DNA of 64,000 nucleotides from Halomarina litorea (GCF_024227715.1 NZ_CP100448.1:248001-312000), one strand, 5' to 3'. Shown: positions 51,561 to 61,279, counted from the first letter of the stretch. Made by a program: numbers and translations. The notes: generated by a model from the sequence alone, not told the origin.

Positions 51561-54314
51561 TCAGTCGATGCGGATTGCGGGCCGACCGGGACGGGCCTTC
51601 TTCGCCACGTCCTCGTCGGCGTCCTCCGCTCGCGAGACGACCACCTCGGCGTCGAACTCGCGGCGAATCAGCCACGCCGCGCGCTGGAGCGTCTCGAACT
51701 CGCGGTCCGGCGAGAGCGCGGGCGTCAGCGACTGGCGTTCTTCCTGTAAGTCCTGCCCGTAGTCGGCGGCCGCGTCGCCGTGCTGTCGAATCTCTTCCTC
51801 TTGCATCAGTTCGGAGATGACGTTCGGCGCGTCACTCTCGATGGCGATATCCAGCGCCCGGTGCTTCCACTCGGGCGCGACGACCACCTCGACGCGTTCG
51901 GGGTCCTCGATGCCCGCCACGTCGATGATCTGACGCACGTCGCTGCGAGTGTTCTCGACCAGTCTGCGCTCCCGGTCGTGGTCTGCGGTGTCGCTCTCGG
52001 GTTCGGGGAAGGGCGCCTCCGCGACGAATCCCGCTCGCGGTTCCCCATCGTCACCGTCGTCGCGCGGCGACGCCGCGCGACTGTCCGCGGAACCTCGTTC
52101 CGCGCTACTCGCTCGTTCCGAGGCGCTCCGCGCCTCGCGGCCCCCCAGCAGTTCCCACAGTTCCTCGCTGATGTGGGGCGTGACGGGGGCGAACAGGCGC
52201 ACGGCCACTCGGAGACCGCGCTCGAACGTCTCGGCGTGGACCGCGTCGGCGTACTCGCGGTAGTTGCGCAGGAGGCCGACCAGTTCGCGCGTCTCGCGCA
52301 GGGCGGTGTTGAACGTCAGCGACTCGTAGTCGGCGCGGGCGACGGCGATGGTGGCGTCTATCTCGCGGGCGACGTACTCCGCGATGTCGTCCTTCTCACC
52401 GGTGGCCGCCCCGGAGTCGAAGCTCTCGACCGTCTCGTGGAGGCGCTGGAGGAACGCGTGGGCCGACTGGACGCCCTTGTCGGTCCAGTCGAAGTCCCGC
52501 TCCGGCTGGGCGGCCTCCATCGTGAACAGGCGGGCGGTGTCCGCGCCGTACTCCGAGACGATGGCCTGCGGAGAGACGACGTTGCCCTTCGACTTCGACA
52601 TCGCCTCGCCGTCCAACTGGACCATCCCCTGTGCGAGCAGGTTCGTGAACGGTTCGCGGTGTGCCAGCCCCTCGTGGTCGGCCAGCACCTTCGTGAAGAA
52701 CCGGGAGTACAGCAGGTGCATCACGGCGTGTTCGATGCCGCCGACGTAGCGGTCGACGGGCATCCAGTCGTTCGCCCGGTCGCGGTCGAACGGCGCGGTG
52801 TCGAGGTCCGGCGAGACGTAGCGCAGGAAGTACCACGAGGAGTCGACGAACGTGTCCATCGTGTCCGTCTCGCGGGTGGCCGCGCCGCCGCAGTCGGGAC
52901 AGGTCGTCGCCTTCCACTCCTCGGCCTCGTCGAGGGGGTTCCCGGTCGTGTTGATGAACTCGGGCAGTTCGACCGGCAGGTCCTCCTCCGGGACGACGAC
53001 GGGGCCGCAGTCCTCGCAGTGAACGACGGGGATGGGCGTCCCCCAGTAGCGCTGGCGGGAGATGCCCCAATCTCGCAGTCGGTACTGGGTGGCCGCCTCC
53101 GCGCCCTCGGTGTCGGCGGTGATGCGCTCGCGGGCCGTCTCGCTGTCCAGTCCGTCGTACTCGCCGGAGTTGACGAGGACGCCGTCGTCCGTGTAGGCCC
53201 CCTCGCTCACGTCGGGCATCTCGGGCGTGCCGTCCTCGCCCTCGGGGGCGACGACGGGGACGACGTCGATACCCATCTTCGTGGCGAAGGCGTGGTCCCG
53301 GTCGTCGTGGCCGGGGACGCCCATCAGCGCGCCCGTCCCCACGTCCGAGAGGACGAAGTCCGCGACGTAGACGGGGACGTCCTCGCCCGTGACGGGGTTG
53401 GTCGCGACGAGGTCCGTCGCGACGCCGTTGGGTTCGTCGCCCTCCGGGTCGGCCACCTCGTTGACGAACTCCCGGACGTCCTCGTCCTCCTCCGCGAGTT
53501 CCTGCGCGATGGGGTGGTCGGGGGCCAGCGCGAAGAACGTCGCGCCGAAGGCGGTGTCCGCGCGCGTGGTGAACGCCTCGACGGTGCCGTGGTCCTCGAT
53601 GGAGAACGGCAGTCGCGTGCCGTGTTGGCGGCCGATCCAGTTGCGCTGCATCCCCCGCACGGAGTCCGGCCACCCCTCCAACCGGTCGATGTCGTCGACC
53701 AGTTCGTCCGCGTACTCGGTGATCTTCAGGAACCACTGGGACAGTTCGCGGGTCTCGACGGGCGTGTCACACCGCCAGCAGAGTTCGGCCTCGCCCTCGA
53801 CCTGTTCGTCGGCCAGCACCGTCTCGCAGGAGGGACACCAGTTGACCTCGGCGTCACGCTGTTCGACGAGGCCCTCCTCGTGGAACCGGGCGAACAGCCA
53901 CTGGTTCCAGCGGTAGTACTCGGGCTTGCAGGTGGTGACCTCGCGCTCCCAGTCGTAGCCGAATCCCATCGACTCCATCTGGCCTTTCATCGTCTCGATG
54001 CAGTCGAACGTCCACGTCGCGGGGTCGCTGTCGTGTTCCTTGGCGGCGTTCTCGGCGGGCAGGCCGAAGGCGTCCCAGCCCATCGGGTGGAGGACGTGGT
54101 CGCCACACATCCGGCGGTAGCGGGCGTACGCGTCCGTGATGGTGTAGTTCCGGACGTGTCCCATGTGGAGTTCCCCGGAGGGGTAGGGGTACATCCCGAG
54201 GACGTACGTCGGGTCCTCGGCGTCGTCGGGGACGTGGTACACCCCCGCGTCGGTCCAGCGGTCCTGCCAGGTTCGTTCGACCCTCGTGTGGTCGTAGCCT
54301 CGTTGGTCCTGCAT
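51561..54314 (-). CDS. leuS: leucyl-tRNA synthetase, bacterial-type
   Basis: This 917-residue class I synthetase has 'YPYPSGELHMGHVRNYT' (HIGH motif HMGH, about 42-50), 'HPMGWDAFGLPAENAAKEHD', an editing domain (about 230-400) and 'AMSKSKGNVVSP' (KMSKS). Two zinc-knuckle-like pairs (CPSC...CWRC and CEDC...CPDC) are visible. The sequence is of the bacterial LeuRS type, as in many haloarchaea. A 35-36-residue insertion (about 726-761) is made of palindromic DNA. ATG 54314. Confidence 0.93.
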   Translation of the reverse strand: MQDQRGYDHTRVERTWQDRWTDAGVYHVPDDAEDPTYVLGMYPYPSGELHMGHVRNYTITDAYARYRRMCGDHVLHPMGWDAFGLPAENAAKEHDSDPATWTFDCIETMKGQMESMGFGYDWEREVTTCKPEYYRWNQWLFARFHEEGLVEQRDAEVNWCPSCETVLADEQVEGEAELCWRCDTPVETRELSQWFLKITEYADELVDDIDRLEGWPDSVRGMQRNWIGRQHGTRLPFSIEDHGTVEAFTTRADTAFGATFFALAPDHPIAQELAEEDEDVREFVNEVADPEGDEPNGVATDLVATNPVTGEDVPVYVADFVLSDVGTGALMGVPGHDDRDHAFATKMGIDVVPVVAPEGEDGTPEMPDVSEGAYTDDGVLVNSGEYDGLDSETARERITADTEGAEAATQYRLRDWGISRQRYWGTPIPVVHCEDCGPVVVPEEDLPVELPEFINTTGNPLDEAEEWKATTCPDCGGAATRETDTMDTFVDSSWYFLRYVSPDLDTAPFDRDRANDWMPVDRYVGGIEHAVMHLLYSRFFTKVLADHEGLAHREPFTNLLAQGMVQLDGEAMSKSKGNVVSPQAIVSEYGADTARLFTMEAAQPERDFDWTDKGVQSAHAFLQRLHETVESFDSGAATGEKDDIAEYVAREIDATIAVARADYESLTFNTALRETRELVGLLRNYREYADAVHAETFERGLRVAVRLFAPVTPHISEELWELLGGREARSASERASSAERGSADSRAASPRDDGDDGEPRAGFVAEAPFPEPESDTADHDRERRLVENTRSDVRQIIDVAGIEDPERVEVVVAPEWKHRALDIAIESDAPNVISELMQEEEIRQHGDAAADYGQDLQEERQSLTPALSPDREFETLQRAAWLIRREFDAEVVVSRAEDADEDVAKKARPGRPAIRID
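52032..52137 (-). repeat. in-frame palindromic insertion in leuS (three hairpins)
   Basis: About 105 bases encode 'EARSASERASSAERGSADSR' and a following acidic stretch, between 'LWELLGG' and 'GFVAEAPFPE'. It contains three perfect inverted repeats. 52059-52081: 10-bp stem GTCGCGCGGC, loop GAC. 52086-52104: 8-bp stem CGCGGAAC, loop CTC. 52119-52137: 8-bp stem CGAGGCGC, loop TCC. ACTCGCTC lies between the last two. Confidence 0.75.
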
Positions 54315-54432
54315 AGACGGTAGTCGCTTGTGCAGGGGTAGTAGGTGTGGGGTACTTTACGTTGTCATCTGTCAGTCGGGACCGACAGGGCCGGTGGACA
54401 GGGATAATACCGCTGGGCGCGTCTTCTCAACT

Positions 54433-54648
54433 ATGAGTCAAGACGACGACCCGACCCTCGCGCGGAAGGCGCTTCGAACGGTCACCCCGGAGTACTTCGG
54501 CCGGGAGGACCGCGAGATGGACGCCATCGGCTGGGGGCTCTTTCTCGGTCTCGTGGTACTGCTGGTGCCCCTCCTGCCGTTCATCGTCATCGTCTGGGCC
54601 GTCTCGAAGGTGGCCGAGTGGGTCGCACGCCGCGGTGCGCGCGAGTGA
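54433..54648 (+). CDS. small single-helix membrane protein (DUF7535-like)
   Basis: This 71-residue protein has an N-terminal polar part 'ARKALRTVTPEYFGREDREM' followed by one long hydrophobic helix 'LFLGLVVLLVPLLPFIVIVW' and a basic end. Such proteins are common next to housekeeping genes in haloarchaea, with no known role. ATG 54433; a promoter-like 'GATAATACC' lies about 30 bases upstream. Divergent from leuS. Confidence 0.6.
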   Translation: MSQDDDPTLARKALRTVTPEYFGREDREMDAIGWGLFLGLVVLLVPLLPFIVIVWAVSKVAEWVARRGARE

Positions 54649-54667
54649 GAACCGAGCGAGAAACCGC

Positions 54668-55663
54668 CTACTGGACCGTGGTGTCGACGAGGTCGAACGG
54701 GTAGCCGTTGTCGTTCTCCTTGGCGTGTTCGTAGACGACGTGGGCGGTGGCGATGTCCTGGATGGCCAGGCCCGTCGAGTCGAAGACGCTGATGCCCGTC
54801 GCGTCGGTGCGCCCCTCGACGTCGCCCGTGACGATCTCGCCGAGGGCGGCGTAGATGTCCTCGTCGCCGAGGGCGCCCGCGCTCCACGGGACGTTGATCT
54901 CGCCGGAGTGGGTGGTCTGTGCGTAGTCGTCGATGACCAGCGTCGCGTCGAGGAGCACCTCGTCGGCGAGTTCGTGTTTCCCCTCGGCGTCCGCGCCCAT
55001 CGCGTTGACGTGGGTGTGTTCGCCGAGCATCTCGCGGGTGACGATGGGGTCCTCGACGGGCGTCACCGTCGAGAGGACGTCGCACGAGGCGGCCTCCGCG
55101 ATGGACCCCGCGCGCACGTCGAACTCGTCGTCGAAGCGGTCGATGAAGCGCGCGACCTTCTCCTCGTCGATGTCGCTCACGACGACATCCTCGATGGGTC
55201 TGACCTCGGCGATGGCCTCCAACTGGGTGTACGACTGGACGCCTGCCCCGACGATGCCGAGCGAGGAGGCGTCGGGGACGGCGAGGTGGTCGGTTGCGAC
55301 GGCCGCCGCCGCGCCCGTGCGCTTGCGCGTGAGCGTCGTCCCGTCCATGATGGCGAGGGGAAAGGCGTTCGTCGGGTCCGAGTAGATGACCGTCCCGAGC
55401 ACCGTCGGGAGGTCGAACTTGTCGTTGTTGTCCGTGTGGACGTTGACCCACTTGACGCCCGCGGCGTCCCACTCGCCCGCGTCGAGGTAGGCGGGCATCG
55501 ACCGGAAGTCCCCGTTGTACTGGGGGAGGTCGATGTAGGACTTCGCGGGCATCTGGGCGTCCCCGCGCTCGTAGGCCGCGAAGGCGTCCGAGACGGCCCG
55601 GATGACCTCCGACATCCGGGCGTTCTCGTCGACGTCCCGCTGGTTCAGTAGCAGCGTCTCCAT
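54668..55663 (-). CDS. ornithine cyclodeaminase/mu-crystallin family enzyme (possible alanine dehydrogenase)
   Basis: This 331-residue NAD(P)-dependent enzyme has a Rossmann domain starting 'LGIVGAGVQSYTQLEAIAEV' (about 131-150), 'GVKWVNVHTDN' around the catalytic Lys of the N-domain, and 'GEHTHVNAMGADAEGKHEL' with the conserved Asp. The family includes ornithine cyclodeaminase, archaeal alanine dehydrogenase and lysine/proline-reductase types, and the substrate cannot be told from motifs. ATG 55663. Confidence 0.82.
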   Translation of the reverse strand: METLLLNQRDVDENARMSEVIRAVSDAFAAYERGDAQMPAKSYIDLPQYNGDFRSMPAYLDAGEWDAAGVKWVNVHTDNNDKFDLPTVLGTVIYSDPTNAFPLAIMDGTTLTRKRTGAAAAVATDHLAVPDASSLGIVGAGVQSYTQLEAIAEVRPIEDVVVSDIDEEKVARFIDRFDDEFDVRAGSIAEAASCDVLSTVTPVEDPIVTREMLGEHTHVNAMGADAEGKHELADEVLLDATLVIDDYAQTTHSGEINVPWSAGALGDEDIYAALGEIVTGDVEGRTDATGISVFDSTGLAIQDIATAHVVYEHAKENDNGYPFDLVDTTVQ

Positions 55664-55807
55664 GACGGCAAATGTTGCGCGAGGGTACTTATTCCATCCG
55701 AAGCGGCGGGGCGGCCACAGCGGTGCGCCCGACCGGCCACTGCCCGTATTTAGAGCGGTTGACGGTCGAATGTGAACCGTAATGTCAGTGCAAATTGACT
55801 ACGCGCC

Positions 55808-56182
55808 ATGACCGAGGAGCGACGACCCACCGGGGGAACTCCGGACCCGGACAGCCTCTTCGACGCGTTACGCGACGACCGCCGACGGGTCGTGGTCCGA
55901 GCGCTCCTCGAACGCGGTGAGCGGTCGGTCGAGGACCTGGTGAACACCGTGGTGGCACACGAGGGAGGCGACGACACACGACGGTCGGTCGCACTCAGCC
56001 TCGTCCATCGGCACCTGCCGCGACTGGCCGACGCGGGGTTCGTGGAGTACGACGGCCCGACGGGGACGGTCGTCGGGACGCCGACCCTCGCCGCGACCGA
56101 ACCCCACCTCCGTCTCGTCTCGGCGGGGGGCGGGACGTCACGACTCACCGCCGACGGCGACCCGACGCACCGACCGGATTGA
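55808..56182 (+). CDS. winged-helix protein of the DUF7344 type
   Basis: This 124-residue protein has a winged-helix-like core: 'LFDALRDDRRRVVVRALLERGE' (helix 1-2), 'SVEDLVNTVVAHEGGDD' (recognition-type helix), 'VHRHLPRLADAGFVEYD' (helix 4 and wing) and 'GTVVGT'. Haloarchaea have many such short regulators. It is likely DNA binding. ATG 55808; 37 bases downstream lies the first of two tandem lipoproteins, which may be its targets. Confidence 0.75.
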   Translation: MTEERRPTGGTPDPDSLFDALRDDRRRVVVRALLERGERSVEDLVNTVVAHEGGDDTRRSVALSLVHRHLPRLADAGFVEYDGPTGTVVGTPTLAATEPHLRLVSAGGGTSRLTADGDPTHRPD

Positions 56183-56218
56183 CACAAGAGATATGTCACT
56201 GTCCGGGAACCCCTCGAC

Positions 56219-57688
56219 ATGCGACGGCCCTCCGCCCTCTCCCTGCTACTCGCCTGTCTCCTCGTCCTCGCGGGCTGTAACGGCCTGTCGCCCGGCGACG
56301 ACACCGAGATGCCGGACGTGACACCCGCGGACGTCCCGCCCGACCTCCACGGCGGCTCTATCGCCCCCGGCCTGATCCGCCAGCAGGTCGTGAACGCCGA
56401 CGCCCTCCTCAGCGCCCACCGCTCGTTGCTCGCGAACGCCTCGTACACCGTCACGTCCGTGGCCCGCGAGACGGCCGAGAACGGAACCGTCCTGCAGGGC
56501 TACGAGTCGACGGGTCGCTACAGCGCCGACCGGACCCGCTTCGCCACCAGCGCCCGGTTCCTCGGGGGCGGCTACGGTTACCGAAGCCCGGACCGGTACG
56601 ACGAGTGGTCGAACGGGTCGACGATGCTCACCCGGCGCGTCGTCGACGGCGAGGCGCGCTACGAACGGCCGCCGAGCGTCGGGCAGTCGGGGGCGTCGTA
56701 CCACTCGCGCGAACTCGAATCCCTGCTCGACGAACTCTCCGTCACCTCGGCCCGCGAACTCGGCGAGCGTGACGGTTACGACGCCTACGCCCTGCGCGGG
56801 ACGGTACCCGCGGGCGACGGGAGCGATGGGCAGGTCCGTCTCGTCGTGGACGAACGCGGCCTCGTCCACGAGTTCAGTGTCGAGACGACGCGCCCCTACT
56901 ACCGCAACGACGGCGTGACGGTGACGACGAACCGGACGACGCGCTACGTCGACGTGGGGACAACCACCGTCGACCGCCCCGACTGGGTTGGTGCCGCCGT
57001 CGAGGAGTTCGCCTCGCGGGAGTACGTCGCTCCCGGCGTCACCACCGAACGGGTGGTCAGCGTCGCCGAACTCCGACGGGGCCACGTCTCGGCCCTCCAC
57101 GACCGGTCGGTCACGCGTCACGAGACGCGCGCGCAGGTGACCGCCGACGGGACGGCCCTCAGCAGGTCGAACCGGACGCTCCGACTCGCTGCCGACCGCA
57201 CGACCCACCGGTTCGCACAGGTCGAGCGGTACGAGGGAGAGATACAGAGCCACACCGCGGGGTGGTCGAACGACTCGGTCGGCTACGTGCGGTACACCCG
57301 GGAGAACCGGACGGACTACCATCGGTCGGACGGGAACTCGCACCGCGAACCTCACCTCTCGTTCGACGTCGACGTCGAGTGGTACGGCGAGGCGACGGTG
57401 ACGGACATCGGCGACGGCCGCTACCGCGTCGTCGTCTCCGACTTCGAGAACCCGAACGAGGTCCTCCGCTACGGACAGGAGCGGACCGTCACCGACCTTC
57501 GCGTCGAACTGGTCGTCCGCGAGAGCGGCCTCGTCGAACGCTACGACTTCACCTACGCCTACACGACAGAGCACGGGGAGGGAACCACCGTCCGGGTCAC
57601 GCGGTCGACCGAGTTCGTGGACGTCGGGTCAACGACGGTCGACCGCCCCGACTGGCTCTCGGCGGCCGCGAACGCGACGAGTCGGTGA
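56219..57688 (+). CDS. DUF7537-type lipoprotein, first tandem copy
   Basis: This 489-residue secreted lipoprotein has a Sec-type signal with lipobox 'LLVLAGC' (about 13-20). The mature protein has two similar halves: about 47-250 ('GSIAPGLIRQQVVNADALLSAH' to 'TVDRPDWVGAA') and about 265-485 ('EYVAPGVTTERVVSVAELRRGH' to 'TVDRPDWLSAA'). These look like an internal duplication of an outer-surface domain family (DUF7537-like). Function unknown. ATG 56219. Confidence 0.7.
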   Translation: MRRPSALSLLLACLLVLAGCNGLSPGDDTEMPDVTPADVPPDLHGGSIAPGLIRQQVVNADALLSAHRSLLANASYTVTSVARETAENGTVLQGYESTGRYSADRTRFATSARFLGGGYGYRSPDRYDEWSNGSTMLTRRVVDGEARYERPPSVGQSGASYHSRELESLLDELSVTSARELGERDGYDAYALRGTVPAGDGSDGQVRLVVDERGLVHEFSVETTRPYYRNDGVTVTTNRTTRYVDVGTTTVDRPDWVGAAVEEFASREYVAPGVTTERVVSVAELRRGHVSALHDRSVTRHETRAQVTADGTALSRSNRTLRLAADRTTHRFAQVERYEGEIQSHTAGWSNDSVGYVRYTRENRTDYHRSDGNSHREPHLSFDVDVEWYGEATVTDIGDGRYRVVVSDFENPNEVLRYGQERTVTDLRVELVVRESGLVERYDFTYAYTTEHGEGTTVRVTRSTEFVDVGSTTVDRPDWLSAAANATSR

Positions 57689-57801
57689 GGTGTCGTTCAC
57701 CCCGAGTCGGTGGGTCTGTGGGTCGGTGGGCCGCCCGAACAGTCCCGCCGAGTGGAGTGACAGGGCAGAAGACATATCACCACTGACGGTAGAGTCGGCG
57801 C

Positions 57802-59277
57802 ATGCGCGGTCCCTCACCGCTCGCCCTCCTCGTAGTGTGTCTCGTCGTCCTCGCCGGGTGCAACGGTCTCGCTGCCGGCGGCGACGACACCGAGATGCCG
57901 GACGTGACACCCGCGGACGTGCCCCGCGACCTCCACGGCGGGTCCATCGCCCCCGGCCTGACCCGACAGCAGGTCGTGAACGCCTCGGCACTCATCGCCA
58001 GCCACCGCGAAGTCACCGCGAACCGGTCGATGACGGTCGTCGAACGGAACCGACAGGAGACGGCCAATGGGACCGTCCTGCAGGGCTACGAGGCGGCCAC
58101 CCGCTACGCCGAGAACCGGAGTCGGTTCGCCACCAGCGCGGACCTCTTCGGCGTGCGCTACGCGGGGAGCGAGGAGTCGATGGACCGCTACGACGCGTGG
58201 TCGAACGGGACCACGACCTACCTCCGCCGCGTCGTCGACGGGTCCCCCGAGTACGACCGCGCCCCCGGCAGTCGGGGGGCGGTGACCGACTACCGCCTCC
58301 ACCAACTCGAGCAGATACTCCTGAATCTCGACGTGACGACGGTGCGCGAACTCGGCGAGCGCGGCGGGTACGACACCTACAGCGTGCGGGGCACCCTCGA
58401 GAGCGAAGACCGCCCCGACGGACAGGCCCGTCTCGTCGTCGACGAACGCGGCCTCGTCCGCGAGTTCCGGACGACGGCCCACCGCTCGGACTACCGCGAC
58501 GGGGAGACGAACGTGACGGACACGCGGTCGACTCGCTTCGAGGCCATCGGGAACACCACCGTCTCCCGACCCGACTGGGTGGCCGGGGCCATCGAGGAGT
58601 TCGCCTCGCGGGAGTACGTCGCCCCCGGCGTCACCACCGAGCGAGTCGTCGACGCCTACGAACTCCGGTCGGCCCACGAGGAGGCCCTGCGGGGGCAGTC
58701 GGTGACGCGACGGCAGGCCAACCGACGCGTGACCGTAAACGGCGAGGTGGCCGAGCGCTCGAACCAGACGCTGTGGGTGGCCGCCGACCGGACCGACTAC
58801 CGCTACCACCGGGTCCAGTACGAGGCGGGGGCACCCACGTGGCGCTCCGAGGAGTGGTCGAACGGTACGGTCGGGTACGAACGGTCCATCCACGACAACG
58901 AGACGGAGTTCCACCGGTACCACGGGGAGCGAGAGCGCAGGGCGTACCTCGACGTCCCCTCCGGTATCGAACGCGACGGCGAGACGACGGTGACGGACCT
59001 CGGCGACGGGCGCTACCGTGTCGTCGTCACGGACTTCGAGAACCCGAATCGTGTCCTCCACTACGGCGGGGAACGGTCCGTCATCGATCTCCACGTCGAA
59101 CTGGTCGTCCGCGAGAGCGGCCTCGTCGAGCGCTACGAGCAGTCGTACAGCTACACCGAGGGGGCCGAGAACCCGACGTACCGCGTCCGCCGGGTCACGA
59201 CGTTCACCGACGTGGGGTCGACGCGGGTCGAGCGACCGGACTGGTTCGCGGCGGCCGTCAACGCGACCAGTCGCTAG
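57802..59277 (+). CDS. DUF7537-type lipoprotein, second tandem copy
   Basis: This 491-residue paralogue of the preceding gene has the same signal and lipobox (LVVLAGCNG), the same two-domain layout and long identical DNA stretches, for example GACACCGAGATGCCGGACGT in both (57889 and 56301). The pair arose by tandem duplication of a gene that was itself internally doubled, giving four related domains. The overall function is unknown. ATG 57802, with a TATA-like 'GACATATCACC' about 30 bases upstream. Confidence 0.7.
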   Translation: MRGPSPLALLVVCLVVLAGCNGLAAGGDDTEMPDVTPADVPRDLHGGSIAPGLTRQQVVNASALIASHREVTANRSMTVVERNRQETANGTVLQGYEAATRYAENRSRFATSADLFGVRYAGSEESMDRYDAWSNGTTTYLRRVVDGSPEYDRAPGSRGAVTDYRLHQLEQILLNLDVTTVRELGERGGYDTYSVRGTLESEDRPDGQARLVVDERGLVREFRTTAHRSDYRDGETNVTDTRSTRFEAIGNTTVSRPDWVAGAIEEFASREYVAPGVTTERVVDAYELRSAHEEALRGQSVTRRQANRRVTVNGEVAERSNQTLWVAADRTDYRYHRVQYEAGAPTWRSEEWSNGTVGYERSIHDNETEFHRYHGERERRAYLDVPSGIERDGETTVTDLGDGRYRVVVTDFENPNRVLHYGGERSVIDLHVELVVRESGLVERYEQSYSYTEGAENPTYRVRRVTTFTDVGSTRVERPDWFAAAVNATSR

Positions 59278-59414
59278 CGCAGGGGTCAGTCCGGAGACCC
59301 GGAGACACGATGACCCGGAGACCCACGGAGCCGCCGGTCACGGGTCGATAAACGGAGAAGCGTTCGGCGTGCGATGCGAGTTCGAGGGGGTGAGGTGAGC
59401 GTGACCGGACGGGG

Positions 59415-61091
59415 TTACATCATGCCGCCCATGCCGCCGCCCATCCCGCCCATGCCACCCATGCCGCCGCCGGGTGCGCCGCCCTCCTCGTCGTCGCCGC
59501 CGGTCGAGAGGTCGCCGGCCGCGATGATGTCGTCGATTTTCAGGACGAGATTCGCCGCCTCGGTGGCGGAGGTGAGCGCCTGCTCCTTGGCGTGGGCGGG
59601 TTCGACGACGCCCGCCTCGAAGGTGTCCTCGACGTCGCCGCTGAAGACGTTCAGGCCCGCGCGGGACTGGCCGTCCTCGTGGGCGGCGCGAAGGTCGACG
59701 AGCGTGTCGATGGAGTCCAGCCCGGCGTTCTCGGCGAGCACACGGGGAACGAGTTCGAGGGCGTCCGCGAACGCCTCGACGGCGAGCTGCTCGCGCCCCT
59801 CGACGGAGTCCGCGTAGTCGCGCAGGCGACGGGCGAGTTCGACCTCGATTGCGCCGCCGCCGGCGAGGACGCGACCGTCCGCGACGGTGGAGGCGACGAC
59901 GTCGAGTGCGTCACCGACGCCGCGTTCGAGTTCGTCGACGACGTGGTCGGTCGAGCCGCGCAGGAGGAGCGTCACGCCGTGGCGCTCGTCGCCGCTGCCC
60001 TCGACGTAGAACAGCTCGTCCGTCTCGTCGCGGTGGACCGAGCCGTGGCCGAGGTCGTCGGCGGAGGCCATGTCGAGATCCGAGACGATGCGCGCGCCGA
60101 GGACCTCCTTCAGGAACTTGATGTCGGACTTCTTCACGCGGCGGACGGCGAGGATGCCCTCCTTCGCGAGGTAGTGCTGGGCGAGGTCGTCGATGCCCTT
60201 CTGGCAGAAGACGACGTCCGCACCGGTGTCGACGATCTGCTGGACCTTCTCCTGGAGGCGCTCTTCTTCCTTGTCGAGGAACGACTGAAGCTGGTCGGGG
60301 CTGTCGACGCTGAGGCTGGTGTCCACGTCGGCCTCCTCGACCTCGATTGGCTCGTTGATGAGCATGACCGAGGCCTCGTCGAAGTCCGTCTCCATGTCGG
60401 GGTGGACGGGGTCCTTGTCGATGGCAGCGCCGTGGAGCAGTTCGGACTCGCCCGCGGCGCGCCCGGTCTGCGTCTCGATGTTGACGTACTCGAGGTCGAC
60501 GACGTTCTCGCCCTCGGGCCCCTCGACGGTGACCGAGCGGACGGCGTCGACGATGAGTTCCGCGAGGAGGTCCTTGTTGGACTCCGCGCCCTTGCCGGTC
60601 ATCGACGTCCCGGCGACCTTCTTGAGGAGGTCCTCGTCCTCGGTGTCGACGCGCTCCGCGATGTCGTCGATCTCCTCGCGGGCCTTCGCCGAGGCCATGT
60701 GGAAGCCCTTGATGACGGCCGTCGGGTGGATGTCCTGGTCGAGGAGGTCCTGTGCGTTCTTCAGGAGTTCGCCCGCGATGGCGACGGCGGTGGTCGTCCC
60801 GTCGCCGGCCTCGTCCTCCTGTGTCTCGGCGACTTCGATGATCATCTCGGCCGTCGGGTTGTCGATGTCCATCTCCTGCAGGATGGTGACGCCGTCGTTT
60901 GTGACGGTGACGTCGCCCATCGAGGAGACGAGCATCTTGTCCATCCCCTTCGGGCCGAGCGTCGAGCGTACGGACTCGGCGACCGCTCGCGCGGCCTGAA
61001 TGTTGTGCGACTGCGCGTCGCGGTCTTTCATCCGCTGGCTGTCCTCGCCGAGGATGATCATCGGCTGGCCCATCCGCTGTCGCTGGCTCAT
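59415..61091 (-). CDS. thermosome (group II chaperonin) subunit
   Basis: This 558-residue chaperonin subunit has 'TLGPKGMDKMLVSS', 'VTNDGVTILQEMDI', 'EAGDGTTTAVAIAGELL' (ATP site with the catalytic Asp) and late 'GGGAIEVELARRLRDYA', as in group II chaperonins. The C-terminus is a Gly-Gly-Met repeat (about 541-558). It folds proteins in a double ring. ATG 61091 is taken; a TTG six bases upstream in the same frame is less likely. Confidence 0.94.
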   Translation of the reverse strand: MSQRQRMGQPMIILGEDSQRMKDRDAQSHNIQAARAVAESVRSTLGPKGMDKMLVSSMGDVTVTNDGVTILQEMDIDNPTAEMIIEVAETQEDEAGDGTTTAVAIAGELLKNAQDLLDQDIHPTAVIKGFHMASAKAREEIDDIAERVDTEDEDLLKKVAGTSMTGKGAESNKDLLAELIVDAVRSVTVEGPEGENVVDLEYVNIETQTGRAAGESELLHGAAIDKDPVHPDMETDFDEASVMLINEPIEVEEADVDTSLSVDSPDQLQSFLDKEEERLQEKVQQIVDTGADVVFCQKGIDDLAQHYLAKEGILAVRRVKKSDIKFLKEVLGARIVSDLDMASADDLGHGSVHRDETDELFYVEGSGDERHGVTLLLRGSTDHVVDELERGVGDALDVVASTVADGRVLAGGGAIEVELARRLRDYADSVEGREQLAVEAFADALELVPRVLAENAGLDSIDTLVDLRAAHEDGQSRAGLNVFSGDVEDTFEAGVVEPAHAKEQALTSATEAANLVLKIDDIIAAGDLSTGGDDEEGGAPGGGMGGMGGMGGGMGGMM

Positions 61092-61117
61092 AATCAACCG
61101 AACCGTTGTCTGCGGTT

Positions 61118-61127
61118 CTATATAAAA
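61118..61127 (-). promoter_or_regulatory. TATA box of the thermosome gene
   Basis: TTTTATATAG on the minus strand, centred about 31 bases upstream of the ATG at 61091. It is a strong match to the haloarchaeal TATA consensus TTTATATA, as expected for a highly expressed heat-shock gene. Confidence 0.65.
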
Positions 61128-61279
61128 TGCCGGGTTCCCCGGGGTGATTCGATAGCATCCCGCACACCCACGAACGGGGACGACTGCCCGACAGTCCCCG
61201 TCTCGTGCGGGGGTACCCGCACGGGTCCGGAGTCGTCGGCGAGGGGTGACGACCAGTCGTTTAAGTCACCCGACCGGAC

